From Thiotrichaceae bacterium (lineage in GTDB: Bacteria; Pseudomonadota; Gammaproteobacteria; Eutrophobiales; Eutrophobiaceae): DNA of 62,541 bases. Location: assembly GCA_012960105.1 (NCBI GenBank), contig DUBV01000087.1, forward strand, positions 1 through 62,541, given 5' to 3'. The position numbers and the translations under genes were made by a program. This document shows positions 17,186 through 26,014 of the stretch, one piece after another (position 1 is the first letter of the stretch; each line of letters opens with the position of its first letter). The notes beneath the pieces are model-generated. The model had not been told where the DNA came from and did not search any database. It was given only the letters and a program-made list of their open reading frames with translations.

Positions 17186-18511
17186 TTAATGTTTGTGCAA
17201 TAACTGCTGAAGTTTTTCAGCTGTTGTTACTGCCAAAGATCTAAAACCATCTAATTCAACAGTTGCAGAAACTGTTTCAGATGAATGAAGTACGATTAGT
17301 TTATACCAGCCTTGATGACGGTGAGCGATATTGATGAAATCATTAACAACGAGGTCTCCTTTCTTGCCATAAATATGGATTGTTAATGGTGTAGATAACA
17401 TTTCACGATCAATGAGTAATATTCCGGCTTCTTCCATACGTGCTGTTGCGACTTCAGGGATACACAAATAACGTAAGCCATGTTTCGTCATTTTTTTAAA
17501 TTCTGATTTGTCAGTGTAGTAGGACAGTAGGTTAGCAAAGCGGCTCAATGAAATGTTTTCATCTATCTGTCGAGGTGGTGTTGCATCATATTTTGAAAAT
17601 ATGCGGGTGTTATAACCACACAACTCATTCTTAAAGTTTTGATGTATGAATCTAGCTGAATCACATGCATGGTCGAGATACTTTTTCTCAAAAGTTACAC
17701 GGTAGAGTTGTAACATTGCTCTAGCCATTGCCAGTGTGTCAGGTAAGTGTAGCGGTTTACTGGTCATTATATTGGTTAGGTAAGCCCCCGAATCTATTCG
17801 ACAATGTTCATTTATCCAATTAGCAGCTTTAAGTGCCATGTTTAAACTTTGCTGGCTTCCACAATATTCATAATGTGTTGCCAGTGCTTCTATGATCCAG
17901 CCATTTTCTCTAGTTAATATGCGTTTATCTATATCAGGGATACCTATCGATAGTCGTTTAGATTTATTCATTGCAAAGAATAAAGAGGGGGTCATGCCGG
18001 CAACGGTGTCGGCTTGACCAGAATAGAACGCGCCAACTTCGGATGTCATGAAATTATTTACGTAAGATAAAATTGAATTTGTCACATTTAAATAAGGTTC
18101 AAATTTTAGCTGTGCATAAGCCAATGAATATAATCTTAGATGACCTGACTGTGCGGCAATTGTTTTTCGGTAGTGTGGCACATCCCATTTACCCTGAGTA
18201 GAATATTGGTAGACACCACCCCAAATCGGATCAACTAATGACATGGCCTTATCTAATGTTAGTCGAGCCATACGTGCTTCGCTTTTTTCATGATCGGCTG
18301 CAACCACTAATGAATATTCAACGCTATCGCGGTCAATAAATTTTACGGTTGATAATAAACCACCTTGTTCCCAGTCGAAGCTGCGCATATGCATATAACG
18401 TAAACGTCGTCGACACTCGTTACTTAAAACAGGATTTACTTGTTCAATATAATTTAATTGTCGTTCGATAGTGATAGGTGCTTCGCTGCTGGATTTTAAT
18501 AATGCGTGCAT
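17186..18511 (-). CDS. YyaL/DUF255-like (alpha/alpha)6-barrel protein lacking the thioredoxin domain
   Basis: The 441-residue protein matches the C-terminal six-hairpin glycosidase-like part of the YyaL/SPATA20 (DUF255) family (IWGGVYQYS, KWDVPHYRKTIAAQSGHLRLYSLAYAQ). It has no preceding thioredoxin-like domain, which is normally the first 170 residues. No signal peptide is visible. It lies 9 bases downstream of the sortase gene and is probably the last main gene of the sortase operon. Enzymatic activity is unproven for the family. A role in modifying or handling the sortase substrate is inference from position only. Confidence 0.65.
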   Translation of the reverse strand: MHALLKSSSEAPITIERQLNYIEQVNPVLSNECRRRLRYMHMRSFDWEQGGLLSTVKFIDRDSVEYSLVVAADHEKSEARMARLTLDKAMSLVDPIWGGVYQYSTQGKWDVPHYRKTIAAQSGHLRLYSLAYAQLKFEPYLNVTNSILSYVNNFMTSEVGAFYSGQADTVAGMTPSLFFAMNKSKRLSIGIPDIDKRILTRENGWIIEALATHYEYCGSQQSLNMALKAANWINEHCRIDSGAYLTNIMTSKPLHLPDTLAMARAMLQLYRVTFEKKYLDHACDSARFIHQNFKNELCGYNTRIFSKYDATPPRQIDENISLSRFANLLSYYTDKSEFKKMTKHGLRYLCIPEVATARMEEAGILLIDREMLSTPLTIHIYGKKGDLVVNDFINIAHRHQGWYKLIVLHSSETVSATVELDGFRSLAVTTAEKLQQLLHKH

Positions 18512-18520
18512 AATATTTCC

Positions 18521-19243
18521 TCAACTAAGAATAAATGAATGTTTAAATTTGGCTGTAATCATGTAACGTAATGGCCCACCAGTCTGAATTGCATCAAAGG
18601 GATAACAGGTGATTAAAATGAGTTTGTTTTTTGAGTCGACAGGTATGGAATCAACTTTCGTTTTATCAATAATTTGTATGTTGCTAACTTGATAAACACT
18701 GGTTTTATCTTTCGATTGTAGTTCTATGTGATCTCCTTTTTTAAGTTTTTCCAAAAATGAAAAATGCGTGTCTCTGTGTCCAGATATTATGATGTTGCCT
18801 TTTGTCCCAGGTTTGGCGCTACCAAAAAGATGCCCTGGGCCAAAAGCCAGTGATGAACCACTAGCTCCGGCCAGGACGATGTGGCTAGTACCATAAGCGT
18901 GCGCACTAAGACGAGCAATTGGCCAGGTATCTGCCCAAGGCCACGGTTTTGCCTCCGTTTGACCATCGAGCGTCTCCGACCAAGCCGTCTCCAGGAGGAG
19001 TTGTGCTAACACCGCTTTGGTATGGATATAGGAGCCTTGTCCTATGAACCATAAGCCACAGAGGGGGGGGACTAATAGGATGACTTTTAAAATGCACTTT
19101 TTTCGTGATAACTTCGTCAGTGCCGTACTCGAGTCCTCATGTATGACATATACACTGCGGTTCTGCGTGCGGCGCTTCCTCGTTCTCACAAAAAAATCAC
19201 TATTTTTAAAGCCATCCTTAATATTTTTAAACGTATGAATCAT
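18521..19243 (-). CDS. Class GN sortase
   Basis: The 240-residue transpeptidase of the proteobacterial class GN type has a basic N-terminus, one membrane helix (about 48-66) and a periplasmic catalytic domain. His156 (SGHRDTHF), nucleophile Cys213 (ITCYPF) and Arg226 (GPLRYM) form the sortase triad. Its start overlaps the stop of its predicted substrate gene by ATGA. A tract of eight G (19063-19070; codons 58-61) lies between membrane helix and catalytic domain; a one-base change there would remove the active site. The N-terminus is rich in Arg and Lys and longer than I would expect. Confidence 0.88.
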   Translation of the reverse strand: MIHTFKNIKDGFKNSDFFVRTRKRRTQNRSVYVIHEDSSTALTKLSRKKCILKVILLVPPLCGLWFIGQGSYIHTKAVLAQLLLETAWSETLDGQTEAKPWPWADTWPIARLSAHAYGTSHIVLAGASGSSLAFGPGHLFGSAKPGTKGNIIISGHRDTHFSFLEKLKKGDHIELQSKDKTSVYQVSNIQIIDKTKVDSIPVDSKNKLILITCYPFDAIQTGGPLRYMITAKFKHSFILS

Positions 19244-21402
19244 GAGAACGGGTTAAGAAAACATTTTTGGCGATCTTGAGTCCATTCAGGAAAATAAATA
19301 AGAGAAGCAATTAACATGAGTAACAAGCCCATAATAAAATTCATACGTGCATCTGTTGCCGTTGCAGGAAATTGTTGTCCAAAGACTTTATTGTGATCCC
19401 AGCCCTTAGGTAAATGCGTTGGGATTACATGTGAATCGAGCTCTTCATCTTTAGGGCGTACCGGTGTGACATCGACAGCGACCAAACTGGTGTATTTACT
19501 AACCAGATGATGTTCTATTGCAGTTTCAATAATCGTTTGTTTTATAGATTCAAATTCAGCATCACGTTTTTGTTGCATGAGTGCAGAAATTTTATTTCTA
19601 GCCCATAGTGTCGAAATACCATTTCGACTTTGTCCACCATCGAGTTTCAGACTTGAAGACCAGTTATTATTCGCAACTTTACCTGTAATCTTTATTTCAC
19701 CGAGTTGTTGATTCGTTTTAGCTGTAATCAGTAAAGGCTCACCTTTATACAAATCAATAATCTTTTGTGGCCATATCTCCATATTTGTTTGCATCCAATC
19801 AATGGATATATCTTTTAATACAGGGCTTTCTATTTTTTCAAATAATGCAGCCATGCGCGTTTGCACTTCACCGAGCTTGCCAATATAAGTATGTGTGCCA
19901 CGTCCGAAATTTGCGGCGCGTTGCATAAAGTGGGAGTTAGGCGCCGATCCAATGCCTATGGTGAATAAACGACTACGTCCAAGTTGATTTTGTATGATTT
20001 CAAATAAAGCTTGTTCATTACCGATACTGCCATCAGTTAAAAAAACAACTTGTCGTAAATCATTATTGTCACCCTGATTAGAGAGTGCTGTTCGTAAGGC
20101 TGTTGCCATTTCGGTGCCGCCACCTGCTGTTAATGTAAGCACGTAATTAATGGCTTGCTGTATTGATACTGGAGTAACTAATTCTGATTGATTAAACAGT
20201 GATTGTGTTTGTGAATTAAATTGAATGACATTAAATCGATCTCCGGATTTAAGGCGAGTTAACGCTAGTTCCAGAGCTGCTCTGGCTTGAATAATTGATT
20301 GACCACCCATCGAACCAGAAGTGTCTATGACATAAATTATTTCTCTATTTATCGATTCTGATTTTTCTACACTAGGCGGCACCATCATAATCATGGCATA
20401 GGTATCACCGTTTAAGTCTTCTGTGAATAAAGCAGCCTTGGGTGCGACACTGGGGTGTGGCTTCCAGGTCAATTCAAAATCACGATTTGCAAGAGTTGAT
20501 TCTTGTTTAAGTACGATTTGATACTGATCAGATTGTCTATCGACTTGTATAGCATGATAGGGACTATCAATTTTTTCTAAAGCTAATCCAGCATCAAGTT
20601 TAATTTTTATTGCGATTATATTCTTGCGATCACTTCCAGGCTGTAATACAGGTGGCGTAATACGTTCGGCATCAGGAACTTCATCAGTATTTTTCGCCCA
20701 ACCTGTAGCGGAAAAGCTGTCTATGTTTTGTTCGCCAACAAGTGTTGAACCAAGAATACTGCCGGGTATATACCGAGGTCCAACCACCATAGGGAATCGT
20801 AATGAAAAAATACCATTGTCGAAATTAACTATTTGTTGATATTCAATTTCAACTTTAATCGTTTCATGCGGTGCAATATTGGCCACCGAAGTAGTAAAAA
20901 TATTTGGTCTTTCTTGCTCTGTCAGCGCAGCTTGTTTTCCCTGTTTCTTTGCCTGTTGGTAAATTTTCTTTGCTACTTGTTTCTCTTTTATCTGTCCTTC
21001 AATTATTCGTTCGCCAATTTTTAAACGCAGTCGGTCAACCGCAGCATTTTCAGGCAACGGGAAAACATAGATTCCTTCTTGCCATTGATCTGTCGTATTA
21101 GTAAAGCTTTGCGTTACACTGACACGGTTAATCATGCCAGTAACTACCATGTCTACATCTATATTTAGTTGAGCAGCTTTACTGTATTGATGCGCTTGTT
21201 TAAAAAGAAGAGTGCCTTGACCAATATCGGTCAGATTGTTAACGATGTCAGATCCAATTATCACATTCTGAGTTTGTTCGTCTGCATTAACAGGAATGCT
21301 GTTAAATAAAATAAACAATATAAAGGTGATAATTGACCCGCTGCTTAACCAGACTGAAGTTAAAAGTAATTTTGGGTTTGATAATCGATGGTTCGATTTC
21401 AT
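19240..21402 (-). CDS. Marine proteobacterial sortase target protein (VIT-VWA)
   Basis: This 720-residue protein starts with a membrane/signal helix (about 15-40). A VIT domain (about 55-185; FPLPENAAVDRLRLKIGERIIEG) and a von Willebrand A domain follow, with an intact MIDAS (DTSGSMGG, Asp360). The C-terminus is a sorting signal: FPATA (678-682), a hydrophobic helix (689-704) and a short polar/basic tail. It is the dedicated substrate of the adjacent class GN sortase, which would cut within the FPATA motif. In this family the target is encoded directly before its sortase, as here (ATGA overlap). Confidence 0.9.
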   Translation of the reverse strand: MKSNHRLSNPKLLLTSVWLSSGSIITFILFILFNSIPVNADEQTQNVIIGSDIVNNLTDIGQGTLLFKQAHQYSKAAQLNIDVDMVVTGMINRVSVTQSFTNTTDQWQEGIYVFPLPENAAVDRLRLKIGERIIEGQIKEKQVAKKIYQQAKKQGKQAALTEQERPNIFTTSVANIAPHETIKVEIEYQQIVNFDNGIFSLRFPMVVGPRYIPGSILGSTLVGEQNIDSFSATGWAKNTDEVPDAERITPPVLQPGSDRKNIIAIKIKLDAGLALEKIDSPYHAIQVDRQSDQYQIVLKQESTLANRDFELTWKPHPSVAPKAALFTEDLNGDTYAMIMMVPPSVEKSESINREIIYVIDTSGSMGGQSIIQARAALELALTRLKSGDRFNVIQFNSQTQSLFNQSELVTPVSIQQAINYVLTLTAGGGTEMATALRTALSNQGDNNDLRQVVFLTDGSIGNEQALFEIIQNQLGRSRLFTIGIGSAPNSHFMQRAANFGRGTHTYIGKLGEVQTRMAALFEKIESPVLKDISIDWMQTNMEIWPQKIIDLYKGEPLLITAKTNQQLGEIKITGKVANNNWSSSLKLDGGQSRNGISTLWARNKISALMQQKRDAEFESIKQTIIETAIEHHLVSKYTSLVAVDVTPVRPKDEELDSHVIPTHLPKGWDHNKVFGQQFPATATDARMNFIMGLLLMLIASLIYFPEWTQDRQKCFLNPFS

Positions 21403-21408
21403 GATGTA

Positions 21409-22119
21409 TTAAACCTCACGATCAAGCGTTAAACTAATTGTCACACGTCTATCAAAAACATAAGCTTCCTTATCACCTTGTTGCGCTTTTGTTTGACGTT
21501 CGCCATAGGCATGTGTGTGTAGCCGTTGTGATGAAATTCCTGAGTTAATAAATTCCGCGCGAACTTTTTTGATCCGTTCTTTACTAAGCGCCATGTTGTA
21601 ACTTTCTGAACCACGATAATCGGCATGACCTTCAATCTGGATCTGAATTTGTGGGTAGAGTTTTATCAACACCGCAAGTTGTTGGATTTGCGGTAGTACA
21701 TCACTGCGTATTTTGACATCGTTTGTTTTGTAGTAGATGACATAAGAAATACCCTGGCTTAAATTTTCCAGAGATTGAATTTCCTGACTATGAATGACAT
21801 GCTGAAATTCATTTTTAAATTGTTCTTTTGTACTAGCCAATTCATTTTGTTGATAAGCTAATTCCAGACTTTTTACATTCAACTCTTTTTCTAACATTGC
21901 AATTTTGTTGTCGGTATTGGTTTCATGAGTACCGAACCAGCTACCACCAACAGCGCCAATGATGGCTCCGGGAGGACCACCTAATAAGCCACCAATAAGG
22001 GCACCGATACTGAGTCCGGCATTTTCTTTTACGGAAGATATATGCTTTATGTCATCTGCATAGGTGGTAGATTGAATTCCGAGTAAACTAACTAGTAATA
22101 ATGATTTGCAAAATTTCAT
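21409..22119 (-). CDS. pdsO: Sortase-associated OmpA-like protein PdsO
   Basis: The 236-residue exported protein has a signal peptide (1-21), a glycine-zipper membrane segment (about 33-62; GALIGGLLGGPPGAIIGAVGG), a coiled coil and an OmpA-like peptidoglycan-binding domain (about 120-236; IEGHADYRGSESYNMALSKERI). This layout is that of PdsO, the OmpA-like component of the proteobacterial dedicated sortase system. The gene ends six bases before the sortase target gene and is divergent from pdsR across 216 bases. Confidence 0.88.
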   Translation of the reverse strand: MKFCKSLLLVSLLGIQSTTYADDIKHISSVKENAGLSIGALIGGLLGGPPGAIIGAVGGSWFGTHETNTDNKIAMLEKELNVKSLELAYQQNELASTKEQFKNEFQHVIHSQEIQSLENLSQGISYVIYYKTNDVKIRSDVLPQIQQLAVLIKLYPQIQIQIEGHADYRGSESYNMALSKERIKKVRAEFINSGISSQRLHTHAYGERQTKAQQGDKEAYVFDRRVTISLTLDREV

Positions 22120-22335
22120 GGTGAATCTCTCCTGTCTTTAAATCGTGTGTAATTAAGTGACACTGGTGACTATTAAAGACCATAGACATGGCAGAACCTG
22201 GCATGGAAAAGGGCAATACAGTGATGAAATGTGGCAAAAATATGGCAATACATACTTGGCTATTCCTATTTTCAGACAATCCCTCTAAAGTACGTAAAAG
22301 GCGCTTCTTAATTTAATAAACTTGTGGAGTCATGA

Positions 22336-23022
22336 ATGCCTAAACAAATTATCCTGGTTGAGGATGAACCCATACTTTGTGAAAACTATGCGAAAGCCAT
22401 TCGTGAACAGGGTTATGAGGTAATTACCTGTAATAACAAGCAAGATGCTTTGGATATCATCAATAAGCGATTGCCTGATCTTGCTCTTCTCGATATAGGT
22501 TTGGGTTATGATGCGGAAGCAGGTTTTGATTTATGTCGTGAAATACGCTCACTTTCACGAACATTACCGATTATATTTCTGACTGCTCGTGATTCGGATT
22601 TTGATACGATTTCTGGCTTACGTCTGGGAGCAGATGATTACTTGAGTAAAGATACCAGCATGCCGCATATTCTTGCTCGTATAGCTGCGTTGTTTCGACG
22701 AATACAGGCGCTGCAAGCACCGAATGAATCAGAACAAATTAAACACGAACAATTAATGGTTGATGCTCAATGTTTTCAAGTCGAATGGAATGGTGAGGTT
22801 GTTGATTTAAGTTTGACCGAATTCTGGATGGTGCATTCACTGGTGAAAAGAGTGGGTCATGTAAAAAATAGAGAACAACTCATGGGCGATTCAAATATCT
22901 ATGTTGATGATGGCACCATTACCTCTCATATAAAACGTATACGGAAAAAGTTTAAAGAATTAGATGATTCATTCGGCCATATAGAGACTGTTTACGGAAT
23001 AGGATATCGCTGGAAAACTTAA
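22336..23022 (+). CDS. pdsR: Dedicated sortase system response regulator PdsR
   Basis: The 228-residue OmpR-type regulator has a receiver domain with phosphoacceptor Asp53 (LALLDIGLG), acidic residues in VEDEP and Lys in LSKD, then a winged helix (SLTEFWMVHSLVKRVGHVKNREQLM, VYGIGYRW). It sits directly upstream of the sensor gene pdsS and is divergent from pdsO, the arrangement typical of the dedicated sortase system. It presumably controls the pdsO-target-sortase operon from the shared intergenic region. Confidence 0.9.
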   Translation: MPKQIILVEDEPILCENYAKAIREQGYEVITCNNKQDALDIINKRLPDLALLDIGLGYDAEAGFDLCREIRSLSRTLPIIFLTARDSDFDTISGLRLGADDYLSKDTSMPHILARIAALFRRIQALQAPNESEQIKHEQLMVDAQCFQVEWNGEVVDLSLTEFWMVHSLVKRVGHVKNREQLMGDSNIYVDDGTITSHIKRIRKKFKELDDSFGHIETVYGIGYRWKT

Positions 23023-23043
23023 GATTAGTTTTAATATTTATTC

Positions 23044-25107
23044 ATGTCTTCATCAAATATAAAATTTTCCCTGCGCAGCAAATTAATGTTGCTGTCTATA
23101 GCCGTATTAATTATCCCCTATATGGGGTTTGATTATTTAAAACAGATGGAGTCTTATCTAAGAGATACACTAGAAGCATCGCTGGTCGATAGTGCTTATG
23201 CTGTTGCTGGAGCTTTAAATGATAAGCCACGTTTGTTTGATTCTAGCTTTAATGAAGAAGAGAATAATTTATATGTACATCGTCTTAACAATACGGTTCA
23301 ACTTGATGGCTATACAGATGATTGGGACTCGTATATAGATTGGTCTGACTCCTATCATTCTGATTCCTTATTTAACTCAGATAATTTTAAATTAATAATC
23401 AGTAAAGATGACCACTATTATTATGTGTTGATACAGGTTGAAGATGATGAATTAATTTATTCTACTCTAGATCAATCAGAGAATATCGAAGGTGATCATT
23501 TTGTTGTCATTTACCGTGACAAATATCAACGCTTACAAAAGGATTATTTTGTGCCAAGCGGCCCGGGTTTAGTCAGACCGTTTCGATACGAAGAAAGCCT
23601 GGATGTTTACGGAGTAGAAACACGCGTACAAAAAAACTTAACTAATACCTCTGCCGTGTGGCAAGCCACTGAGGTTGGTTATAATATTGAAATTAAAATT
23701 CCAGTTTATTTAGTTGGTGAACGATTAGGTTTTATTTTTAACGATATTGATAAAACTAAAAAGAGTGCAATTAGTACTTATGGAAAAACAATTTATGATG
23801 AACCGGGAAGAGTCATTAGTTCATCGAGAAGAATTGAAACAATAATCTATACGCAAGGTCGTAGTGAAGGACGACGCATTTGGGTGCTTGATAAAGCGGC
23901 ACAGGTATTGGCCAATGATGGTAGCTTGAGACGTGTATTTCCTGATAATGCATTTAATATTATATATACTTTATTATTGCCTCCGGCCTCGGATTCTTTC
24001 ACCGATGATTTGGCTGGTGCTTCACGTTTACATGGTAATGAAGTAAAAGCTGCTTTGTCAGGTAATACACAAACGCGTTGGCGTTCCTCGCCTGATGGCA
24101 AAGCGGTGATTGTTTCCGCAGCAACCCCGGTCTGGTTTGAAAACAAAGTGGTTGGCGCTGTTGTTATTGAGGAAACCACGAATAATATTCAGATCATGCA
24201 ACGACAAGTGTTAGCCAGCTTGTTTAATAAAACCTTATTAATATTTTTTGTTATTGTCTTTTTGCTATTACTTTTTGCTAGCCGATTATCTTCTCGTCTT
24301 ATTAGACTTAATAAAGAAACAACAGCGGCTATAGATGAATATGGGAAGGTAAAAGGTAAAATATCGCTTAGTCATTCCAGTGATGAAATTGGTGAGCTAT
24401 CTCGAAGTTTTGGCAGCATGCTTGAACGTTTACAGCAATACCATAATTATCTCGAAGGCATGGCGAGTCGACTGTCACATGAGTTACGTACGCCGATGGC
24501 CATCGTTAAATCATCTTTGGATCGGTTGCATACGGCACAGGATGAAGACAGTCGCAAAGAAATACTGCAAGCGGCGGATACAGGTTTGCAACGTTTACAA
24601 ACATTACTAACGCGTTTGAGCGAAGCCGCGCGACTAGAACAAGCGTTACAGGAATCCGACAAAGAAGAGACTAATCTTAATGATTTTCTTAAACAATGTA
24701 TTGATGGTTATCAATTAGCTTATCCTAACAAGGCATTCAAATTATTAAAACCTGATGCAGATTTGAATTACAAAATTAATCGAGATTTATTTTTCCAGAT
24801 GTTGGATAAGCTAATCAGTAATGCTGTTGACTTCTCTTTTTCGGATAAAGAAGTTCTGATTATATTAATTGATAGAGTCGGAGAGATAGAAATTCAGGTG
24901 GTTAATTTTGGACCACGTTTACCAGAAGGTATGCTTGATGAATTATTCAACTCTATGGTATCAGTACGTAATGAAAGAACCGAAGTTGGCCCGCATCTAG
25001 GTCTGGGATTATTTGTTGCAAAATTAATTGCCGAATTTCATGATGGAAAAATTTTCGCAAGCAATTTGAATGACGAAGAAGGTGTTTGTATCAGTATTGT
25101 ATTTTAG
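23044..25107 (+). CDS. pdsS: Dedicated sortase system histidine kinase PdsS
   Basis: The 687-residue sensor kinase has an N-terminal membrane helix (about 12-30) and a long periplasmic region to about residue 390, partly resembling a carbohydrate-binding-like beta fold (VQLDGYTDDWDSYIDW). A second helix, HAMP, the dimerisation domain with phosphoacceptor His479 (RLSHELRTP) and an ATPase domain (N-box ISNAVDFS, GLGLFVAK) follow. This architecture is that of PdsS. It begins 21 bases after pdsR. The signal sensed is unknown. Confidence 0.9.
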   Translation: MSSSNIKFSLRSKLMLLSIAVLIIPYMGFDYLKQMESYLRDTLEASLVDSAYAVAGALNDKPRLFDSSFNEEENNLYVHRLNNTVQLDGYTDDWDSYIDWSDSYHSDSLFNSDNFKLIISKDDHYYYVLIQVEDDELIYSTLDQSENIEGDHFVVIYRDKYQRLQKDYFVPSGPGLVRPFRYEESLDVYGVETRVQKNLTNTSAVWQATEVGYNIEIKIPVYLVGERLGFIFNDIDKTKKSAISTYGKTIYDEPGRVISSSRRIETIIYTQGRSEGRRIWVLDKAAQVLANDGSLRRVFPDNAFNIIYTLLLPPASDSFTDDLAGASRLHGNEVKAALSGNTQTRWRSSPDGKAVIVSAATPVWFENKVVGAVVIEETTNNIQIMQRQVLASLFNKTLLIFFVIVFLLLLFASRLSSRLIRLNKETTAAIDEYGKVKGKISLSHSSDEIGELSRSFGSMLERLQQYHNYLEGMASRLSHELRTPMAIVKSSLDRLHTAQDEDSRKEILQAADTGLQRLQTLLTRLSEAARLEQALQESDKEETNLNDFLKQCIDGYQLAYPNKAFKLLKPDADLNYKINRDLFFQMLDKLISNAVDFSFSDKEVLIILIDRVGEIEIQVVNFGPRLPEGMLDELFNSMVSVRNERTEVGPHLGLGLFVAKLIAEFHDGKIFASNLNDEEGVCISIVF

Positions 25108-25111
25108 AATA

Positions 25112-25830
25112 TCACCAAAACTTTAATTTCTCTTCCGTCTTGTTGTTCGACTTAGTATCTAGGTTAGTTTTCAATGCTCGGGTTATTAATCCTGACTGCG
25201 TCAGTGATACTAAGTATGTTGCATTATCTGCCATGGGTAAATAAGTCGCGCTGCCATAATAAGCATTGATCCAAGGTAACCATTTCTTATGATTGTGAGC
25301 TAACTTCCAATGGTCAATTTGATCTCTTGGACCCAGAGCATAAACCGTACGAGTTTTTGTACGTTCTTCATCAATATCGCTATAGCGGCCACTGATTCTT
25401 TCTAATCGATATTGTGCATTTAGTCCGAGTATTTATGCCCAGCCATACCATTTGATAACTCGCGCATCTATTTGCCATTCATCGCCGTTGATTAAGTAGC
25501 TATCAAGCTTTTTTTATTCTCAAATGAAATATCAACTTGAAACTGTTGTTCTTCCATTTTTTTAAAAGTGAGCTGGACTATAGGCTGCTCAAAGGTAAGC
25601 CGACCGTAGCTGTAGAAGTTCATTGCTATGGAAAGGCTGAGTAGAGCAGCAAGGCAGAGTGATAATCCGGATAGACTCTGGATGCTTGCTGTCAGTATAT
25701 TTCCACGAAAAAATCGCTTAATAGCCAGCACAATAAATAACAGACTCAGAGCCAGTAATGATCCTACGGCGGATAAAATCCGATAGTCCAGATCAAGGGA
25801 AATTTCTGATCTAAATAGCTCGTTTAACAT
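25112..25830 (-). pseudogene. Decayed membrane-protein gene
   Basis: From ATG 25830 the frame gives two membrane helices and an exported beta-rich start, then shifts in a T7 run (25509-25515 on the plus strand; A7 in the gene). The continuing frame (INGDEWQIDARVIKWYGWA) meets an in-frame TAA at 25433-25435 and then continues (ILGLNAQYRLERISGRYSDI, YALGPRDQIDHW) to a TGA at 25112. I recognise it only as a conserved gammaproteobacterial membrane protein, sometimes labelled multidrug efflux pump without evidence. Two lesions imply a pseudogene, though the frameshift alone could be a sequencing error. Confidence 0.7.
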
Positions 25831-26014
25831 TACTTAAGGGTGTCCATTTCATATGCAAAATGATGGCTTATTTATCGACTGTCAGGCTGACAATTCGAGT
25901 TTATCATGTAATACTTATTTGTAGCTGAAATCCCTAAATTTCAGCCATGAAAACATGGACAGGACTGAGCAAACAGCACAATTTTAACAATTTTACGGAT
26001 AATTCTGAAAAACT

